A DNA stretch of 64,000 nt from Agathobaculum butyriciproducens (GCA_003096535.1 QEKJ01000006.1:1-64000), one strand, 5' to 3'; positions 45,045-54,581 are shown, counted from the stretch's first letter. A program made the numbers and translations. The notes: generated by a model not told the origin, from the sequence alone.

Positions 45045-45911
45045 TCACCATGTTTTCGAGTTATATCGTTTCAGCAGAATCGGCAGCTGCGTCAGCATAT
45101 CGCTCGGCGTCATGCCGTATTCGCTCAGCGCATTCGCAGCCAGATCTCCGGCTCTGCCGTGCAGCCACGCCGCCGTACAGGCTGCCGAAACCGCGTCAAT
45201 GCCCTGTCCGCACAGCGAAACCAGCATGCCTGCCAGCACATCGCCGCTGCCGCCTTTCGCCATGCCGGGATTGCCCGAGGTATTGCGATAGCAGCCGCCG
45301 TCCGGCGTAAAAATGCGGGTGCGGTGTCCCTTGTAGAGCACGATGCACCGATAGTCCTGCGCGAACTGTGCCGCGTCCGCAGCGGTCGCATCCGGCTTGC
45401 CGCTGAGCCGTGCAAACTCGCCTGCGTGCGGCGTGAGCACGACCGGCTTTGCCGTTCGCCGCAATATATCCTTATGCCCGGTAATCGAATTTATGCCGTC
45501 CGCATCTAGCACAATCTGGCAAGCAGCTTTTTCAAGCAGGGTACACACGATTTCGGTCAGCGTATCCGAACGGCCGAGTCCGCACCCGATGAGCAGCGCG
45601 TCCGCCTTTTCGGCAAGCGCAAGCAGCTTCGACAGTGCGTCCATGGAAAACAGCCCGTTTTCATCCTGCGGCATGGGCCGCACGACCGGCTCATTCAGCT
45701 TGACCGCCAGCACCGGCCACGCACCCTGCGGAACTGCCAGCGTCACAACGCCGCTTCCCATGCGGACCGCGCCCTGTGCCGAAAAATATGCCGCGCCTGT
45801 ATATCCTGCCGAGCCGCACACGCACAGAATGCGGCCGTAGTCGTTTTTATTTGTCTCCGGATTGCGCGGATGCAGTACGCTGTCCACAAAATCCTGGTTT
45901 ATCTCTGTCAT
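45045..45911 (-). CDS. nnrD: ADP-dependent NAD(P)H-hydrate dehydratase
   Basis: 288 residues from ATG 45911 with AAAGGA. It repairs hydrated NAD(P)H. RILCVCGSAGYTGAAYFSAQGA at residue 35 and NPGMAKGGSGDVLAGM near 220 (nucleotide-binding G-G-S-G-D) are diagnostic of the ribokinase-like NnrD domain. The usual N-terminal NnrE epimerase half is absent; only the dehydratase is encoded here. nnrD next to alr is a frequent arrangement. Confidence 0.95.
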   Translation of the reverse strand: MTEINQDFVDSVLHPRNPETNKNDYGRILCVCGSAGYTGAAYFSAQGAVRMGSGVVTLAVPQGAWPVLAVKLNEPVVRPMPQDENGLFSMDALSKLLALAEKADALLIGCGLGRSDTLTEIVCTLLEKAACQIVLDADGINSITGHKDILRRTAKPVVLTPHAGEFARLSGKPDATAADAAQFAQDYRCIVLYKGHRTRIFTPDGGCYRNTSGNPGMAKGGSGDVLAGMLVSLCGQGIDAVSAACTAAWLHGRAGDLAANALSEYGMTPSDMLTQLPILLKRYNSKTW

Positions 45912-45922
45912 ATCGTTTCCTT

Positions 45923-46411
45923 TCAAGTCGAAGCCGCTGCCGCGTTCGCCTGCGCGTGCACTGCGTCGATTGCGAGGACGACCGCCAGCGCAAGCATCTC
46001 ATCCGCCGAATCTGCGATGTCCAGCGCGTAGCAGTCGCCCCATGTGAACCACTCCTTGGAGATGGACACGACCTCGCGGCCATTCTGCGTGATACGGTAT
46101 TCATGCGCCCAGAAATCGCCCTCGATTGTCCAGTCGAGACCCTCTATCCCGTACTTTTCGAAGAAAAACGTAAACCGCTTGACGATTTCCGCGCGTTCCA
46201 CGCCGTCCATGTACACAAAGAAGCGAGGCATCATGCTGAACACCTTCTGCTGGATGAATGCAGTTTCCCGGCCGGTCAGGTCGGTAACGTGCAGCTTCTT
46301 TCCCCACGAGAAAAATTCGCCCTCAACGTAGTATTTGTCCGCGCCGGTTTCATCAAACACGGTGAAGCGATCTACCCACGAAAAGACTTTCTGTTTGATG
46401 CATAGTTTCAT
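45923..46411 (-). CDS. LURP-one-related (Tubby-like) protein
   Basis: 162 residues from ATG 46411 after GGGAGGG. MKLCIKQKVFSWVDRFTVFD, VEGEFFSWGKKLHV and RETAFIQQKVF are the repeating beta-strands of the LURP-one/YxjI family, a 12-strand barrel around one helix. Bacterial members are of unknown function; a phospholipid-scramblase-like fold is known. The C-terminal helix (ADEMLALAVVLAIDAVHAQ) completes the barrel. It is 11 bases upstream of nnrD and likely in the same operon. Confidence 0.85.
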   Translation of the reverse strand: MKLCIKQKVFSWVDRFTVFDETGADKYYVEGEFFSWGKKLHVTDLTGRETAFIQQKVFSMMPRFFVYMDGVERAEIVKRFTFFFEKYGIEGLDWTIEGDFWAHEYRITQNGREVVSISKEWFTWGDCYALDIADSADEMLALAVVLAIDAVHAQANAAAAST

Positions 46412-46516
46412 AACTATCCCTCCCCCTTTTCTTACAGAATAACACGGCGTGTGCTGACCGTCAAGCACGGACGTTTCGCTGCACCGCCGCATAGGCTGAC
46501 ACGAGGAGGTGATACT

Positions 46517-47089
46517 TTGGCGATCAAGATTTTTGTCGATCAGGGACACAATCCGTCCGGTCCGAACACCGGCGCGGAAGGCAGCGGACTGCTCGAGCAG
46601 GATGTGACCTACGCGGTCGGCGTGTATCTGGCCGATCTTCTGCGGGCTGACCCTCGGTTTGAGGTGCGACTGAGCCGCAGCACACCCGAGGAAATCCTCG
46701 GCACAAGCAACGCCACCAGTCTGGCCGAGCGCGTGCGGCTGGCGAACGAGTGGCCTGCGGATTACTTCATCAGCATCCACTGCAACGCGAACGTAAATCC
46801 CGCCGTCAACGGCACCGAGGTGTATGTTTATCGGGAAAATACGCAGGCGTACTGGCTGGCGCAGCATGTGCTCGCCGGCATCGTTGCGCGTGTCGGCACG
46901 CGCGATAACGGCGTGCGCGTCCGTCCAAGCCTGTATGTCCTGCGGCGGACGCAGATGCCTGCGATTCTGGTCGAGCTGGCATACCTGACCAATACTTCCG
47001 ATGCGATGAAGCTGGAGAACGATCCGTTCGGGTTTGCACAGGGCATTTATAACGGTCTGCTCAGTTATTTTGATTTGGAACCGTATTAA
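46517..47089 (+). CDS. N-acetylmuramoyl-L-alanine amidase (Amidase_3)
   Basis: 190 residues from TTG 46517 with the strong AGGAGGTGAT site; the longer in-frame ATG at 46451 lacks one. Zinc ligands and catalytic Glu are intact: H in VDQGHNPSGPNTG, E in GAEGSGLLEQ, H in FISIHCNANVNP and the final E in ILVELAYLTN. These enzymes cut the amide linking muramic acid to the stem peptide. There is no signal peptide or wall-binding domain, so it may act in the mother cell (CwlD-like) or be released by another route. Single gene with its own terminator. Confidence 0.92.
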   Translation: MAIKIFVDQGHNPSGPNTGAEGSGLLEQDVTYAVGVYLADLLRADPRFEVRLSRSTPEEILGTSNATSLAERVRLANEWPADYFISIHCNANVNPAVNGTEVYVYRENTQAYWLAQHVLAGIVARVGTRDNGVRVRPSLYVLRRTQMPAILVELAYLTNTSDAMKLENDPFGFAQGIYNGLLSYFDLEPY

Positions 47090-47096
47090 ACAAAAA

Positions 47097-47122
47097 AACG
47101 AGAGGTCTTTTGACCTCTCGTT
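47097..47122 (+). terminator. Terminator of the amidase gene
   Basis: AACGAGAGGTC pairs perfectly with GACCTCTCGTT around four T, followed by CTATCTTT. Confidence 0.88.
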
Positions 47123-47184
47123 CTATCTTTCTTAACGCACTTTACTAACGTCGCAGCTTTTCGCGCGTTAGCGCGCATTTAATA

Positions 47185-47372
47185 GAATTTGCAGTGCAAA
47201 TTCCAAAAAAGCGGGAGCATGTATCGGCGCAGCGCGGCCGAGAAGCCGCGCAAGGATAGCGCAGGATTTTTTGACTTTGGGAGGGAGAAAGTTTCCGTAT
47301 GGGAACTTTCGAACGACTTTGGAACGGCCCACGGTCCGTTCCTCTTGTCGGCCAAACCGTGGTTTGGCGACA
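47185..47372 (+). repeat. Hairpin array, copy 2
   Basis: Hairpins at 47185-47203 (GAATTTGC/GCAAATTC), 47232-47251 (GCGCGGC/GCCGCGC, inside a wider A/T stem), 47287-47310 (GAAAGTTTCC/GGGAACTTTC), 47321-47342 (GGAACGG/CCGTTCC) and 47346-47372 (TGTCGGCCAAACC/GGTTTGGCGACA). It is the same series as 43031-43182 in opposite orientation. It ends six bases before the stop codon of the SDR gene. Confidence 0.85.
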
Positions 47373-47377
47373 GCATC

Positions 47378-48091
47378 TTAAAATCCTCCGGTGACGCCTA
47401 AAACCTGTCCGGTAATGAAAGACGACTTATCCGAGCACAGATACAGAATGCTGTCCGCGACCTCGGCTGCCGCGCCGACTCTTCCGAGCGGTGTCTGATC
47501 GGCAAGCTCCTGCATGGTATCCGCACTGTGCATGGCATTCATGTCGGTGTCGATCACGCCCGGCACAATGCAGTTGACCCGGATATTGCTCGGGCCAAGC
47601 TCCTGCGCGAGCGACTTGCTCAGGCCGATAATCGCAGCCTTGCTCGCGGAATAATGGCTCTCGCAGGACGCGCCGCACTCCCCCCACATGGACGACACCG
47701 TAACGATGCTTCCCTTGTGATTGTGCAGCATTTCAGGCAGCACAGCGCGGATGGTGCGTACCGTACCCATGAGATTGACATCCAGCATGCGCATCCAGTC
47801 CGCGTCGGTGATATTCTGGAACAGCTTTTGTTCGGCGATGCCTGCATTGCAGACCACGGCATCGATGGTGCCGAATCGCGCCTTGACCTCCGCCGCGGCC
47901 AGCTCGACCGCTGCGGTATCCTGCTGGTCGGCCAAAAGCGCCAGTGCGCCAGTCTCCCCAGCGAGCCTGTCCGCCGCCTCACGGCTTTTGCTGTAAGTAA
48001 ACGCGATATTCCATCCGTTTTCGGCAAACGTGCGCACACAGGCGGCACCGATGCCGCGCGAGCCTCCGGTGATGAGAACAGTCTGCGCCAT
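47378..48091 (-). CDS. Short-chain dehydrogenase/reductase (FabG-like)
   Basis: 237 residues from ATG 48091, one base after the pfkA stop. The NAD(P) fold has VLITGGSRGIGAACVRTF, NAGIAEQ, and the catalytic Ser-Tyr-Lys in VTVSSMWGECGASCESHYSASKAAI. C-terminal FITGQVLGVTGGF is the standard FabG ending. It may reduce 3-oxoacyl-ACP or another carbonyl; no fatty-acid genes lie nearby. It ends in the hairpin array. Confidence 0.93.
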   Translation of the reverse strand: MAQTVLITGGSRGIGAACVRTFAENGWNIAFTYSKSREAADRLAGETGALALLADQQDTAAVELAAAEVKARFGTIDAVVCNAGIAEQKLFQNITDADWMRMLDVNLMGTVRTIRAVLPEMLHNHKGSIVTVSSMWGECGASCESHYSASKAAIIGLSKSLAQELGPSNIRVNCIVPGVIDTDMNAMHSADTMQELADQTPLGRVGAAAEVADSILYLCSDKSSFITGQVLGVTGGF

Positions 48092-48092
48092 G

Positions 48093-49067
48093 TCAGATGG
48101 CAACCGTCTGCTGTGCCTCGAACAGGCACTGGTTCAGATCCTTGCTCTGTGCCAGACCCTCCTCAATGTCGATATCGGTAACAATGTTGTTATCCGAAAC
48201 AACAACACGATTGGCCTTGCCCTCCATCAGAGCACGAACCGCAGCATAGCCCATGCGAGTCGCCATAACACGATCCATAGCAGACGGAGAGCCGCCGCGC
48301 TGGATGTGACCAAGGATCGTTACACGGGTATCAATGCCGGTAGCCTCGTGAATCTGGTCTGCAACGGCCTGTGCGGAGCCATAGCCCTCGGCTACGATGA
48401 TGATATGGTGGTTGCGGCCCTTGATACGGCCGATACGCATTTTCTCTACGATCTCGGTGTCGAAATCCAGCTGACGCTCGGGCAGGCAGATCGCGGTCGC
48501 GCCGACTGCACAGCCAACCTGCAGTGCCAGATGACCTGCACGGCGGCCCATGACCTCTACGACCGAGCAACGCTCGTGGGACTGCATGGTATCGCGCAGC
48601 TTATCGATGCACTCGATCGCAGTATTGCAGGCGGTGTCAAAACCGATGGTGTAATCCGAGCAGCCGATATCATTGTCGATGGTACCCGGAACGCCGATGC
48701 ACGGAACACCCTTGCGGGAAAGCGCCTGTGCACCGCGGAATGTACCATCGCCGCCGCAGCAGATCAGGCCGTCAATGCCGAGGTAGCGGCAGGTGTCAGC
48801 CGCTTTCTGCAGACCTTCCTCGGTCAGCATCTCCTTGCAGCGTGCGGTGTACAGCATGGTGCCGCCCTTGCGGATAATGCCGTCTACACTGCGGGCACCC
48901 ATCTCGATGATGTCACCGTTGATGAGACCGCTGTAACCGCGGCGAATGCCGAGAACGGAAATATCGTTTGCGCTTGCGCTGCGGACTACCGAGCGAATAA
49001 GTGCGTTCATGCCGGGTGCGTCGCCGCCGCTGGTAAGTACGCCGATTCTGCGAATTTGTTTATCCAT
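48093..49067 (-). CDS. pfkA: ATP-dependent 6-phosphofructokinase
   Basis: 324 residues. It phosphorylates fructose 6-phosphate in glycolysis. GVLTSGGDAPGMNALIRSVV, GLICCGGDGTFRGAQALSRKG and GVPGTIDNDIGCSDYTIGFDTA with the catalytic Asp are the classic PfkA motifs; the Gly after GGD in GGDGT favours ATP over pyrophosphate. It lies 130 bases downstream of dnaE, an order (dnaE-pfkA) common in Firmicutes. Confidence 0.97.
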   Translation of the reverse strand: MDKQIRRIGVLTSGGDAPGMNALIRSVVRSASANDISVLGIRRGYSGLINGDIIEMGARSVDGIIRKGGTMLYTARCKEMLTEEGLQKAADTCRYLGIDGLICCGGDGTFRGAQALSRKGVPCIGVPGTIDNDIGCSDYTIGFDTACNTAIECIDKLRDTMQSHERCSVVEVMGRRAGHLALQVGCAVGATAICLPERQLDFDTEIVEKMRIGRIKGRNHHIIIVAEGYGSAQAVADQIHEATGIDTRVTILGHIQRGGSPSAMDRVMATRMGYAAVRALMEGKANRVVVSDNNIVTDIDIEEGLAQSKDLNQCLFEAQQTVAI

Positions 49068-49197
49068 GATAAAGCCTCCCTGTTGTCGGTTCTGTTTTCT
49101 TTCTTGGCGGCACGGTCAATGCCGCACTGACCTCTGTATTGCAGTTCTGTTTCCCTCTGCGGAAACCGTCTCTCTCCCCAAGGATAAACACAGTCTC

Positions 49198-52100
49198 CTA
49201 TTGTATTATAACATCTTCCTCGCGCAAGAGAAAGCGTAATTTTGTTAAAAATGCAATATCCGGTTTGCACCAGTACCGGCGGGCAGCGAGCGTCTTTTTC
49301 TTCGTGTCCATCGGGTAGAGATAGACCGGCGTATCACCGGGCTGTGTGCACAAAACCTCTTTAATCTGCGTCCATTCATCACTCTGCAGGCTGGAAATAC
49401 GCAGGAACAGCTTTTGCGGCGCCAGCTTTGCCGCCTGCGCATCGGTGTAGACCGACTTCTGCGTGCCCTTTTTCGGCTGCTGCAGGCTCTCCACTGCACT
49501 CTCGGTGAGCGGCTGCGCCTCGTTCAGCAGCACCTTGGGCGCCTCGTCCTCTCGTGCGTCGATCTTACCGGTAAGCAGGACTGCGCTGTCCTCGGTGAGG
49601 TATGCGCCGCACTGCTGCAGCGAACGCGGGAACACGACAAGCTCAATCGCCGCCGTGTCGTCCTCCGCGGTGACATACGCCATCATCGAGCCGTTCCTGG
49701 TCGATTTCAGACGCACCGCCGTGATAACACACGCAAGCCGGACGGTCATGCCGTCCTTGTAGACCGGCCTGCTGCTCTCGCCCGTCAGGTCGTCGATGAT
49801 CTGCTTGACGGAGGCCGCCTGCGCCTTCTGCGTCAGGCTGCGATACTCGTCCATCGGGTGACCAGAGAGGTACAGACCGGTGGTCTCCTTCTCCATCGCC
49901 AGCAGTTCCCGCTTGGGTACTTCCGGAATGTTCGGCATCGCAATCTGCGTGTCGCGCACCTCGTCGTTGCCCATGCCGAACAGGTCCATCTGACCCTCGA
50001 TGTTCTTCTTGCGGTTCTGGGCAATGGCATCTACTACGGGATTGACGATTTTCAAAAGCTGACTGCGGTAGTAGTGCATGGAATCGAACGAACCCGCCTT
50101 GATGAGACTTTCGAGCGCTCTGCGGTTGAGTTCGCGGTCATACATGCGCTCGCAGAAATCCTGGAACGAGGTAAACAGGCCGTTCGCCTCTCGCTCCTCG
50201 ACAAGCTGCTTCATAAACGAGCGTCCCACACCCTTGACGGCTGCCAGACCGAAGCGGATATTCTCTCCTGCAACCGAAAACTCATCGTAGGATTCGTTTA
50301 CGTCCGGCGGAAGCACCGCGATGCCCATATCACGCGCCGCCTGAATATACTCGGAGATCTTATCCGAAACATCCAGAACGCTCGTCAGCAGCGCCGCCAG
50401 ATATTCTCTCGGGTAGTGGCATTTGAGGTACGCCGTGCGGAACGATACGACTGCGTAGCATACGGCATGTGCCTTGTTGAACGCGTAGTTTGCGAAATCC
50501 ATGATCTCGTCAAACAGGCTTGCCGCAACAGCTTCAGGCACGCCGCGCTTGATGGCGCCGTCAATGCCCAGCTCCTCATTGCCGTAAATGAAGTTGACGC
50601 GCTCCTTTTCCAGCTCCTTCATCTTCTTTTTACTCATGGCGCGGCGCACCATATCTGCCTTGCCAAGCGAGTAACCAGCAAGGCTCTGGAACACCTGCAT
50701 AACCTGTTCCTGATAGATCATACAGCCGTAGGTGACGCTTAAAATCGGCTCGAGCAGCGGATGCTTGTACGTTACCTTTTCCGGATGGTGACGACACTCA
50801 ATGTAGCGCGGAATGGACTGCATCGGACCGGGTCGGTACAGCGCAACGACTGCGGTAATGTCCTCGATGGACTGCGGGCGCAGACCGGTAACGACGTTGG
50901 TAATGCCCGCGCTTTCCAGCTGGAATACGCCCATGGTCGAGCCCTTGCCGAGCATCTCGTAAGTCGCGGGGTCGCTCATATCCACGTTCTCGATGGAAAA
51001 ATCCGGCGTGTGACGGCGAATCAGCTTTTCCGCGTCCGCGATAACGGTCAGGTTGCGCAGGCCGAGGAAGTCCATCTTGAGCAGACCGAGTTCCTCGATG
51101 GTCACCATCGTAAACTGCGTTACCATCTGGTCGCCGTTGCGCGACAGCGGAACGTAGGTGTCCACGGGGTCCTTGGTGATAACCACGCCTGCCGCATGCG
51201 TCGATGCGTTGCGCGGCATGCCCTCGAGCGCACGCGCCGTATCAATAAGCTCTTTGACCTGCGGCTGCTCGTCGTACATCTTTTTCAGCTCCGCGTTGAT
51301 GGTCAGCGCCTTGTCGATCGTAATGTGCAGCTCGTTCGGCACCTGCTTGGCAACCGCGTCAACATCGTTGTACGGAATGTTGAGCGCACGGCCGACATCG
51401 CGGATGGCACCGCGGGCAGCCATCGTGCCGAACGTGACAATCTGCGCCACGCGATCCTTGCCGTACTTGCGGGTAACGTACTCGATGACCTCCGGACGGC
51501 GAACATAGCAGAAGTCCACGTCGATATCCGGCATGGAGACACGCTCCGGATTCAAAAATCGCTCGAAGTACAGCGAATAGTGAATCGGGTCAAGGTCGGT
51601 GATAGCGAGGCAGTACGACACGATCGAGCCTGCTGCCGAGCCGCGTCCGGGTCCGACCGGAATGCCCTGACTTTTTGCGTAGCCGATAAAGTCGGACACG
51701 ATGAGGAAGTAATCGACAAAGCCCATCTTGGCGATCATGTCGATCTCGTACTGCAGACGCTTGCGCACGGTGCCGTCATCGTTCGGATAGCGCCTTGCGA
51801 AGCCTTCATCGCACAGCTTCTGCAGATATTCGAGCGAGGTGTAGCCGTCCGGCACATCGAATTCCGGCAGGTGGTACTTGCCAAACTCAAACTCAACCTG
51901 ACAGCGTTCTGCGATCTTTACTGTGTTGGCGAGTGCCTCCGGGTGCTCCGGAAACAGCGCCGCCATTTCGTCCGCGTCCTTGATGTAGAACTCCTGCGTC
52001 TCAAACTTCATGCGGGTCGGGTCATCCACGGTCTTGCCCATCTGAATGGACATCAGCACGTCCTGAATGCGCGCATCCGCCTTAGTCAGATAATGCGCGT

Positions 52101-52716
52101 CATTGGTCGCCACCAGACCGATATTCAGCTCTCTGGAAAGCTGGTACAGACCCTCATTGACTTTCTGCTGCAGCGGAATGCCGTGGTCCTGAATTTCAAG
52201 GTAGAAATGCTCCCGGTCAAAAATATCGAGGAACTGCTCGCAGAGGTCATACGCGCCGTCCATATCACCGTCCGCCAGCGCACGCGGAATCGCGCCCGCC
52301 AGACACGCAGACAGACAAATCAGACCTTCGCTGTGCGCGCGCAGCAGCTCCATGTCGATACGCGGCTTCATGTAAAAGCCCTCGGAGAAACCGCACGACA
52401 CCATGTGGATGAGGTTGCGGTAGCCGGTCATGTTCTCGCACAGCAGGATGAGGTGCGTGTGCCACTCGCCGTTGATGTAGCTGCGATCAAAGCGCGAATG
52501 CGGCGCCAGATACACCTCGCAGCCGATGACCGGATGGATCCCCTTCGCCTTGCAGGCGCGGTAAAAGTCGATCACGCCGTACATGACGCCATGGTCGGTC
52601 AGCGCGCAAGAGGTCTGCCCCAGCTCTGCCACACGGTCCACCAGCTTTTCGATACGGCAGGCGCCGTCCAGCAGGCTGTATTCGCTGTGGACATGCAGAT
52701 GTGCAAATGGTACCAA
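49198..52716 (-). CDS. dnaE: DNA polymerase III subunit alpha
   Basis: 1172 residues. TTG 52716 with AGGAGG seven bases upstream is the best start. It begins with the PHP domain (FAHLHVHSEYSLLDGACRI). The polymerase core holds VGPGRGSAAGSIVSY and MPDIDVDFCYVRRPEVIEYV with the catalytic Asp pair. Near the C-terminus are a helix-hairpin-helix and an OB domain (VRLACVITAVRLKSTRNGSMM). It is the error-prone DnaE type that extends primers beside PolC. Its start is one base after the whiA stop. Confidence 0.97.
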   Translation of the reverse strand: MVPFAHLHVHSEYSLLDGACRIEKLVDRVAELGQTSCALTDHGVMYGVIDFYRACKAKGIHPVIGCEVYLAPHSRFDRSYINGEWHTHLILLCENMTGYRNLIHMVSCGFSEGFYMKPRIDMELLRAHSEGLICLSACLAGAIPRALADGDMDGAYDLCEQFLDIFDREHFYLEIQDHGIPLQQKVNEGLYQLSRELNIGLVATNDAHYLTKADARIQDVLMSIQMGKTVDDPTRMKFETQEFYIKDADEMAALFPEHPEALANTVKIAERCQVEFEFGKYHLPEFDVPDGYTSLEYLQKLCDEGFARRYPNDDGTVRKRLQYEIDMIAKMGFVDYFLIVSDFIGYAKSQGIPVGPGRGSAAGSIVSYCLAITDLDPIHYSLYFERFLNPERVSMPDIDVDFCYVRRPEVIEYVTRKYGKDRVAQIVTFGTMAARGAIRDVGRALNIPYNDVDAVAKQVPNELHITIDKALTINAELKKMYDEQPQVKELIDTARALEGMPRNASTHAAGVVITKDPVDTYVPLSRNGDQMVTQFTMVTIEELGLLKMDFLGLRNLTVIADAEKLIRRHTPDFSIENVDMSDPATYEMLGKGSTMGVFQLESAGITNVVTGLRPQSIEDITAVVALYRPGPMQSIPRYIECRHHPEKVTYKHPLLEPILSVTYGCMIYQEQVMQVFQSLAGYSLGKADMVRRAMSKKKMKELEKERVNFIYGNEELGIDGAIKRGVPEAVAASLFDEIMDFANYAFNKAHAVCYAVVSFRTAYLKCHYPREYLAALLTSVLDVSDKISEYIQAARDMGIAVLPPDVNESYDEFSVAGENIRFGLAAVKGVGRSFMKQLVEEREANGLFTSFQDFCERMYDRELNRRALESLIKAGSFDSMHYYRSQLLKIVNPVVDAIAQNRKKNIEGQMDLFGMGNDEVRDTQIAMPNIPEVPKRELLAMEKETTGLYLSGHPMDEYRSLTQKAQAASVKQIIDDLTGESSRPVYKDGMTVRLACVITAVRLKSTRNGSMMAYVTAEDDTAAIELVVFPRSLQQCGAYLTEDSAVLLTGKIDAREDEAPKVLLNEAQPLTESAVESLQQPKKGTQKSVYTDAQAAKLAPQKLFLRISSLQSDEWTQIKEVLCTQPGDTPVYLYPMDTKKKTLAARRYWCKPDIAFLTKLRFLLREEDVIIQ

Positions 52717-52717
52717 T

Positions 52718-53611
52718 TTAGTCCTCCTTTTCCGCAAGCTCAATGATCTTTTTCAGGCGGTGGCTCAGTCCCGGTTTGGAGATAGGCGGGTCAAAGCGCT
52801 GCGCCAGCTCGGACAGGCTGTCCGTCGGGTATTCCAGACGCAGGCGCACAGTCTCCCACAGGTTGCCCGGAAATGCATCCTCCCCCTGCCGGTCGATCAG
52901 CGCCTGAATCGCCGCGATCTGCCGTGCCGATGCATCGGCGGCCTTCATCATGTTCGCGGTCTCACAGTTGACCTGCCGGTTGATCGTGTTGCGCAGATTC
53001 TTCTCTACCTTCGCCTGCATCAGCTCCATCGCCGCGTGCGGCGCACCGATGCGCGTAAGGAAATCCTCCGCGCTTGCGCCGTCCTTAAAGTACAGCAGAT
53101 ACGCGCTGCCGCGCCGTGCCTGCTTGGGCGATAAACCTAAATCAAGCATCAGGCTTGTCTCCTCGCCCGACAGACTCTGGTGGGTGGTTTTCAGCTCGAG
53201 ATGGCTTTTCTTGTCCGGTCCCGCGACCGTGCCGCCCATGAGGAAGGCGCCGCGCAGGAAGGACGCAATGCAGCAGTCCTCCTCGAGCAGATTGCGGTTG
53301 ATGTGATAGGTGATGTGGCTCTTGCAGTCGTAGCCGAGCGCGTCAAACACGCGTCCGATCTGCGCCGGTTCGGTGAGCACAAGCTGCTGCTTGCGGCCTG
53401 CCTTCTGCGGCTCGCACTCAACAAAAAACGCGCGCTGCAGCAGCGCCTGCAAGCGGCGGACAACGGTCATGTTCTCCGCCGACAGCCGTATCTCCTTGTG
53501 CGAAAAAACCGAGGCATGGAGCAGTGCGCCGTAAACCTCGGCACGCGTGCAGCAGGCGCGCTGCATGGATACCCGGCACAGCTCGTTTTTGACCTCGGTT
53601 GAAAAAGACAT
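52718..53611 (-). CDS. whiA: DNA-binding sporulation/division regulator WhiA
   Basis: 297 residues with GGAGAG before ATG. An N-terminal LAGLIDADG-like fold contains SFLRGAFLMGGTVAGPDKKSHLEL; the C-terminal helix-turn-helix includes LSELAQRFDPPISKPGLSHRLKK. WhiA binds DNA and affects division and chromosome segregation in Firmicutes and sporulation in Streptomyces. It follows rapZ in the operon. In most Firmicutes a glmR/yvcK gene lies between them and is absent here. Confidence 0.96.
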   Translation of the reverse strand: MSFSTEVKNELCRVSMQRACCTRAEVYGALLHASVFSHKEIRLSAENMTVVRRLQALLQRAFFVECEPQKAGRKQQLVLTEPAQIGRVFDALGYDCKSHITYHINRNLLEEDCCIASFLRGAFLMGGTVAGPDKKSHLELKTTHQSLSGEETSLMLDLGLSPKQARRGSAYLLYFKDGASAEDFLTRIGAPHAAMELMQAKVEKNLRNTINRQVNCETANMMKAADASARQIAAIQALIDRQGEDAFPGNLWETVRLRLEYPTDSLSELAQRFDPPISKPGLSHRLKKIIELAEKED

Positions 53612-53663
53612 ATATTCTCTCCGTTCTGTACAGCACGCTTCGCCTGTCCGGAACGAAGCGGGT

Positions 53664-54521
53664 TTATCTCTGGTAATCGCGGTGCATGGTTACTACACCG
53701 TATTCCTGCCTGCGCAGGTGTTCGCTCAGCGCCTCGGTGATAGCGACCGAGCGGTGCTTGCCGCCGGTGCATCCGATGCTGATAATCAGATTCGCCTTGC
53801 CTTCCGCGATATAGCGCGGCAGCAGAAAGTCGATCATGCCCGTCAGGTATCGCATCAGCACATCCGCCGTACCGCCGCGGAACACATAATCGCGCACCTC
53901 CGGATCGGTGCCGTTGCGCTCGCGCAGGCTCATTTCATAATAGGGATTGGGCAGGAAACGCACATCGAACACAAGGTCGCTCTCGGGTGGAATGCCGTAC
54001 TTGAAGCCGAACGACTGTACGATGACCTCAAACACCTCTCCGCTCTCGGTTCCGGAAAACATCGTCAGCAGACGTTCGCGCAGACCGGCAGCAGACAGTC
54101 CGGTGGTGTCCACCACAAAGTCGGCACGGTCGCGCAGACCGGACAGCATTTCGCGCTCCTTTTCAATGGCGGCTGTCATGGACATGCCCTTTTCCATCAG
54201 CGGATGCTTGCGGCGCGTCTCCTTGTAGCGGCGGATGAGCGTCGGCGTGTCCGTGTTGAGGAACAGGATACGGTAATCGCAGCCCATGCTCTTGATCGAA
54301 TCCAGCGAATCAAACAGCTGCTGAAAATCGCCGCCTGCACGCACATCGGTGACGAGCGCCACACGTTCATAGCGTTCGGTTGCCGCCAGACAGATCTCCG
54401 CAAAGCGCGGTATGAGGGAGATCGGCAGATTATCGACGCAGTAATAGCCTAAGTCCTCAAGCGTGGCGACCGCGCGGCTCTTGCCTGCGCCCGACATACC
54501 GGAAACGATCAAAAAATACAT
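53664..54521 (-). CDS. rapZ: RNase adapter/nucleotide-binding protein RapZ
   Basis: 285 residues. The N-terminal P-loop is IVSGMSGAGKSRAVATLEDLGY, and the C-terminal domain has VFDVRFLPNPYY and IGCTGGKHRSVAI, family hallmarks (the UDP-GlcNAc-/glucosamine-6-P-sensing part in enterobacteria). In Firmicutes (YvcJ) it binds and hydrolyses nucleotides and affects competence. It is preceded by murB and followed by whiA. Confidence 0.96.
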   Translation of the reverse strand: MYFLIVSGMSGAGKSRAVATLEDLGYYCVDNLPISLIPRFAEICLAATERYERVALVTDVRAGGDFQQLFDSLDSIKSMGCDYRILFLNTDTPTLIRRYKETRRKHPLMEKGMSMTAAIEKEREMLSGLRDRADFVVDTTGLSAAGLRERLLTMFSGTESGEVFEVIVQSFGFKYGIPPESDLVFDVRFLPNPYYEMSLRERNGTDPEVRDYVFRGGTADVLMRYLTGMIDFLLPRYIAEGKANLIISIGCTGGKHRSVAITEALSEHLRRQEYGVVTMHRDYQR

Positions 54522-54581
54522 GTTACCTTTCCCCCTGCCCTGTGGTTCTGCTGTGATAACGCCGCCGAGCGGCGCTGCTGA

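Noticed and set aside
50761-52746. A 661-codon open frame on the plus strand opposite dnaE, and similar long frames opposite ptsI, alaS and the symporter
   Set aside because: They lie antisense to well-conserved genes with strong codon bias, which leaves long open frames on the other strand. The translations are rich in His/Arg/Asp with no domain and no ribosome sites.
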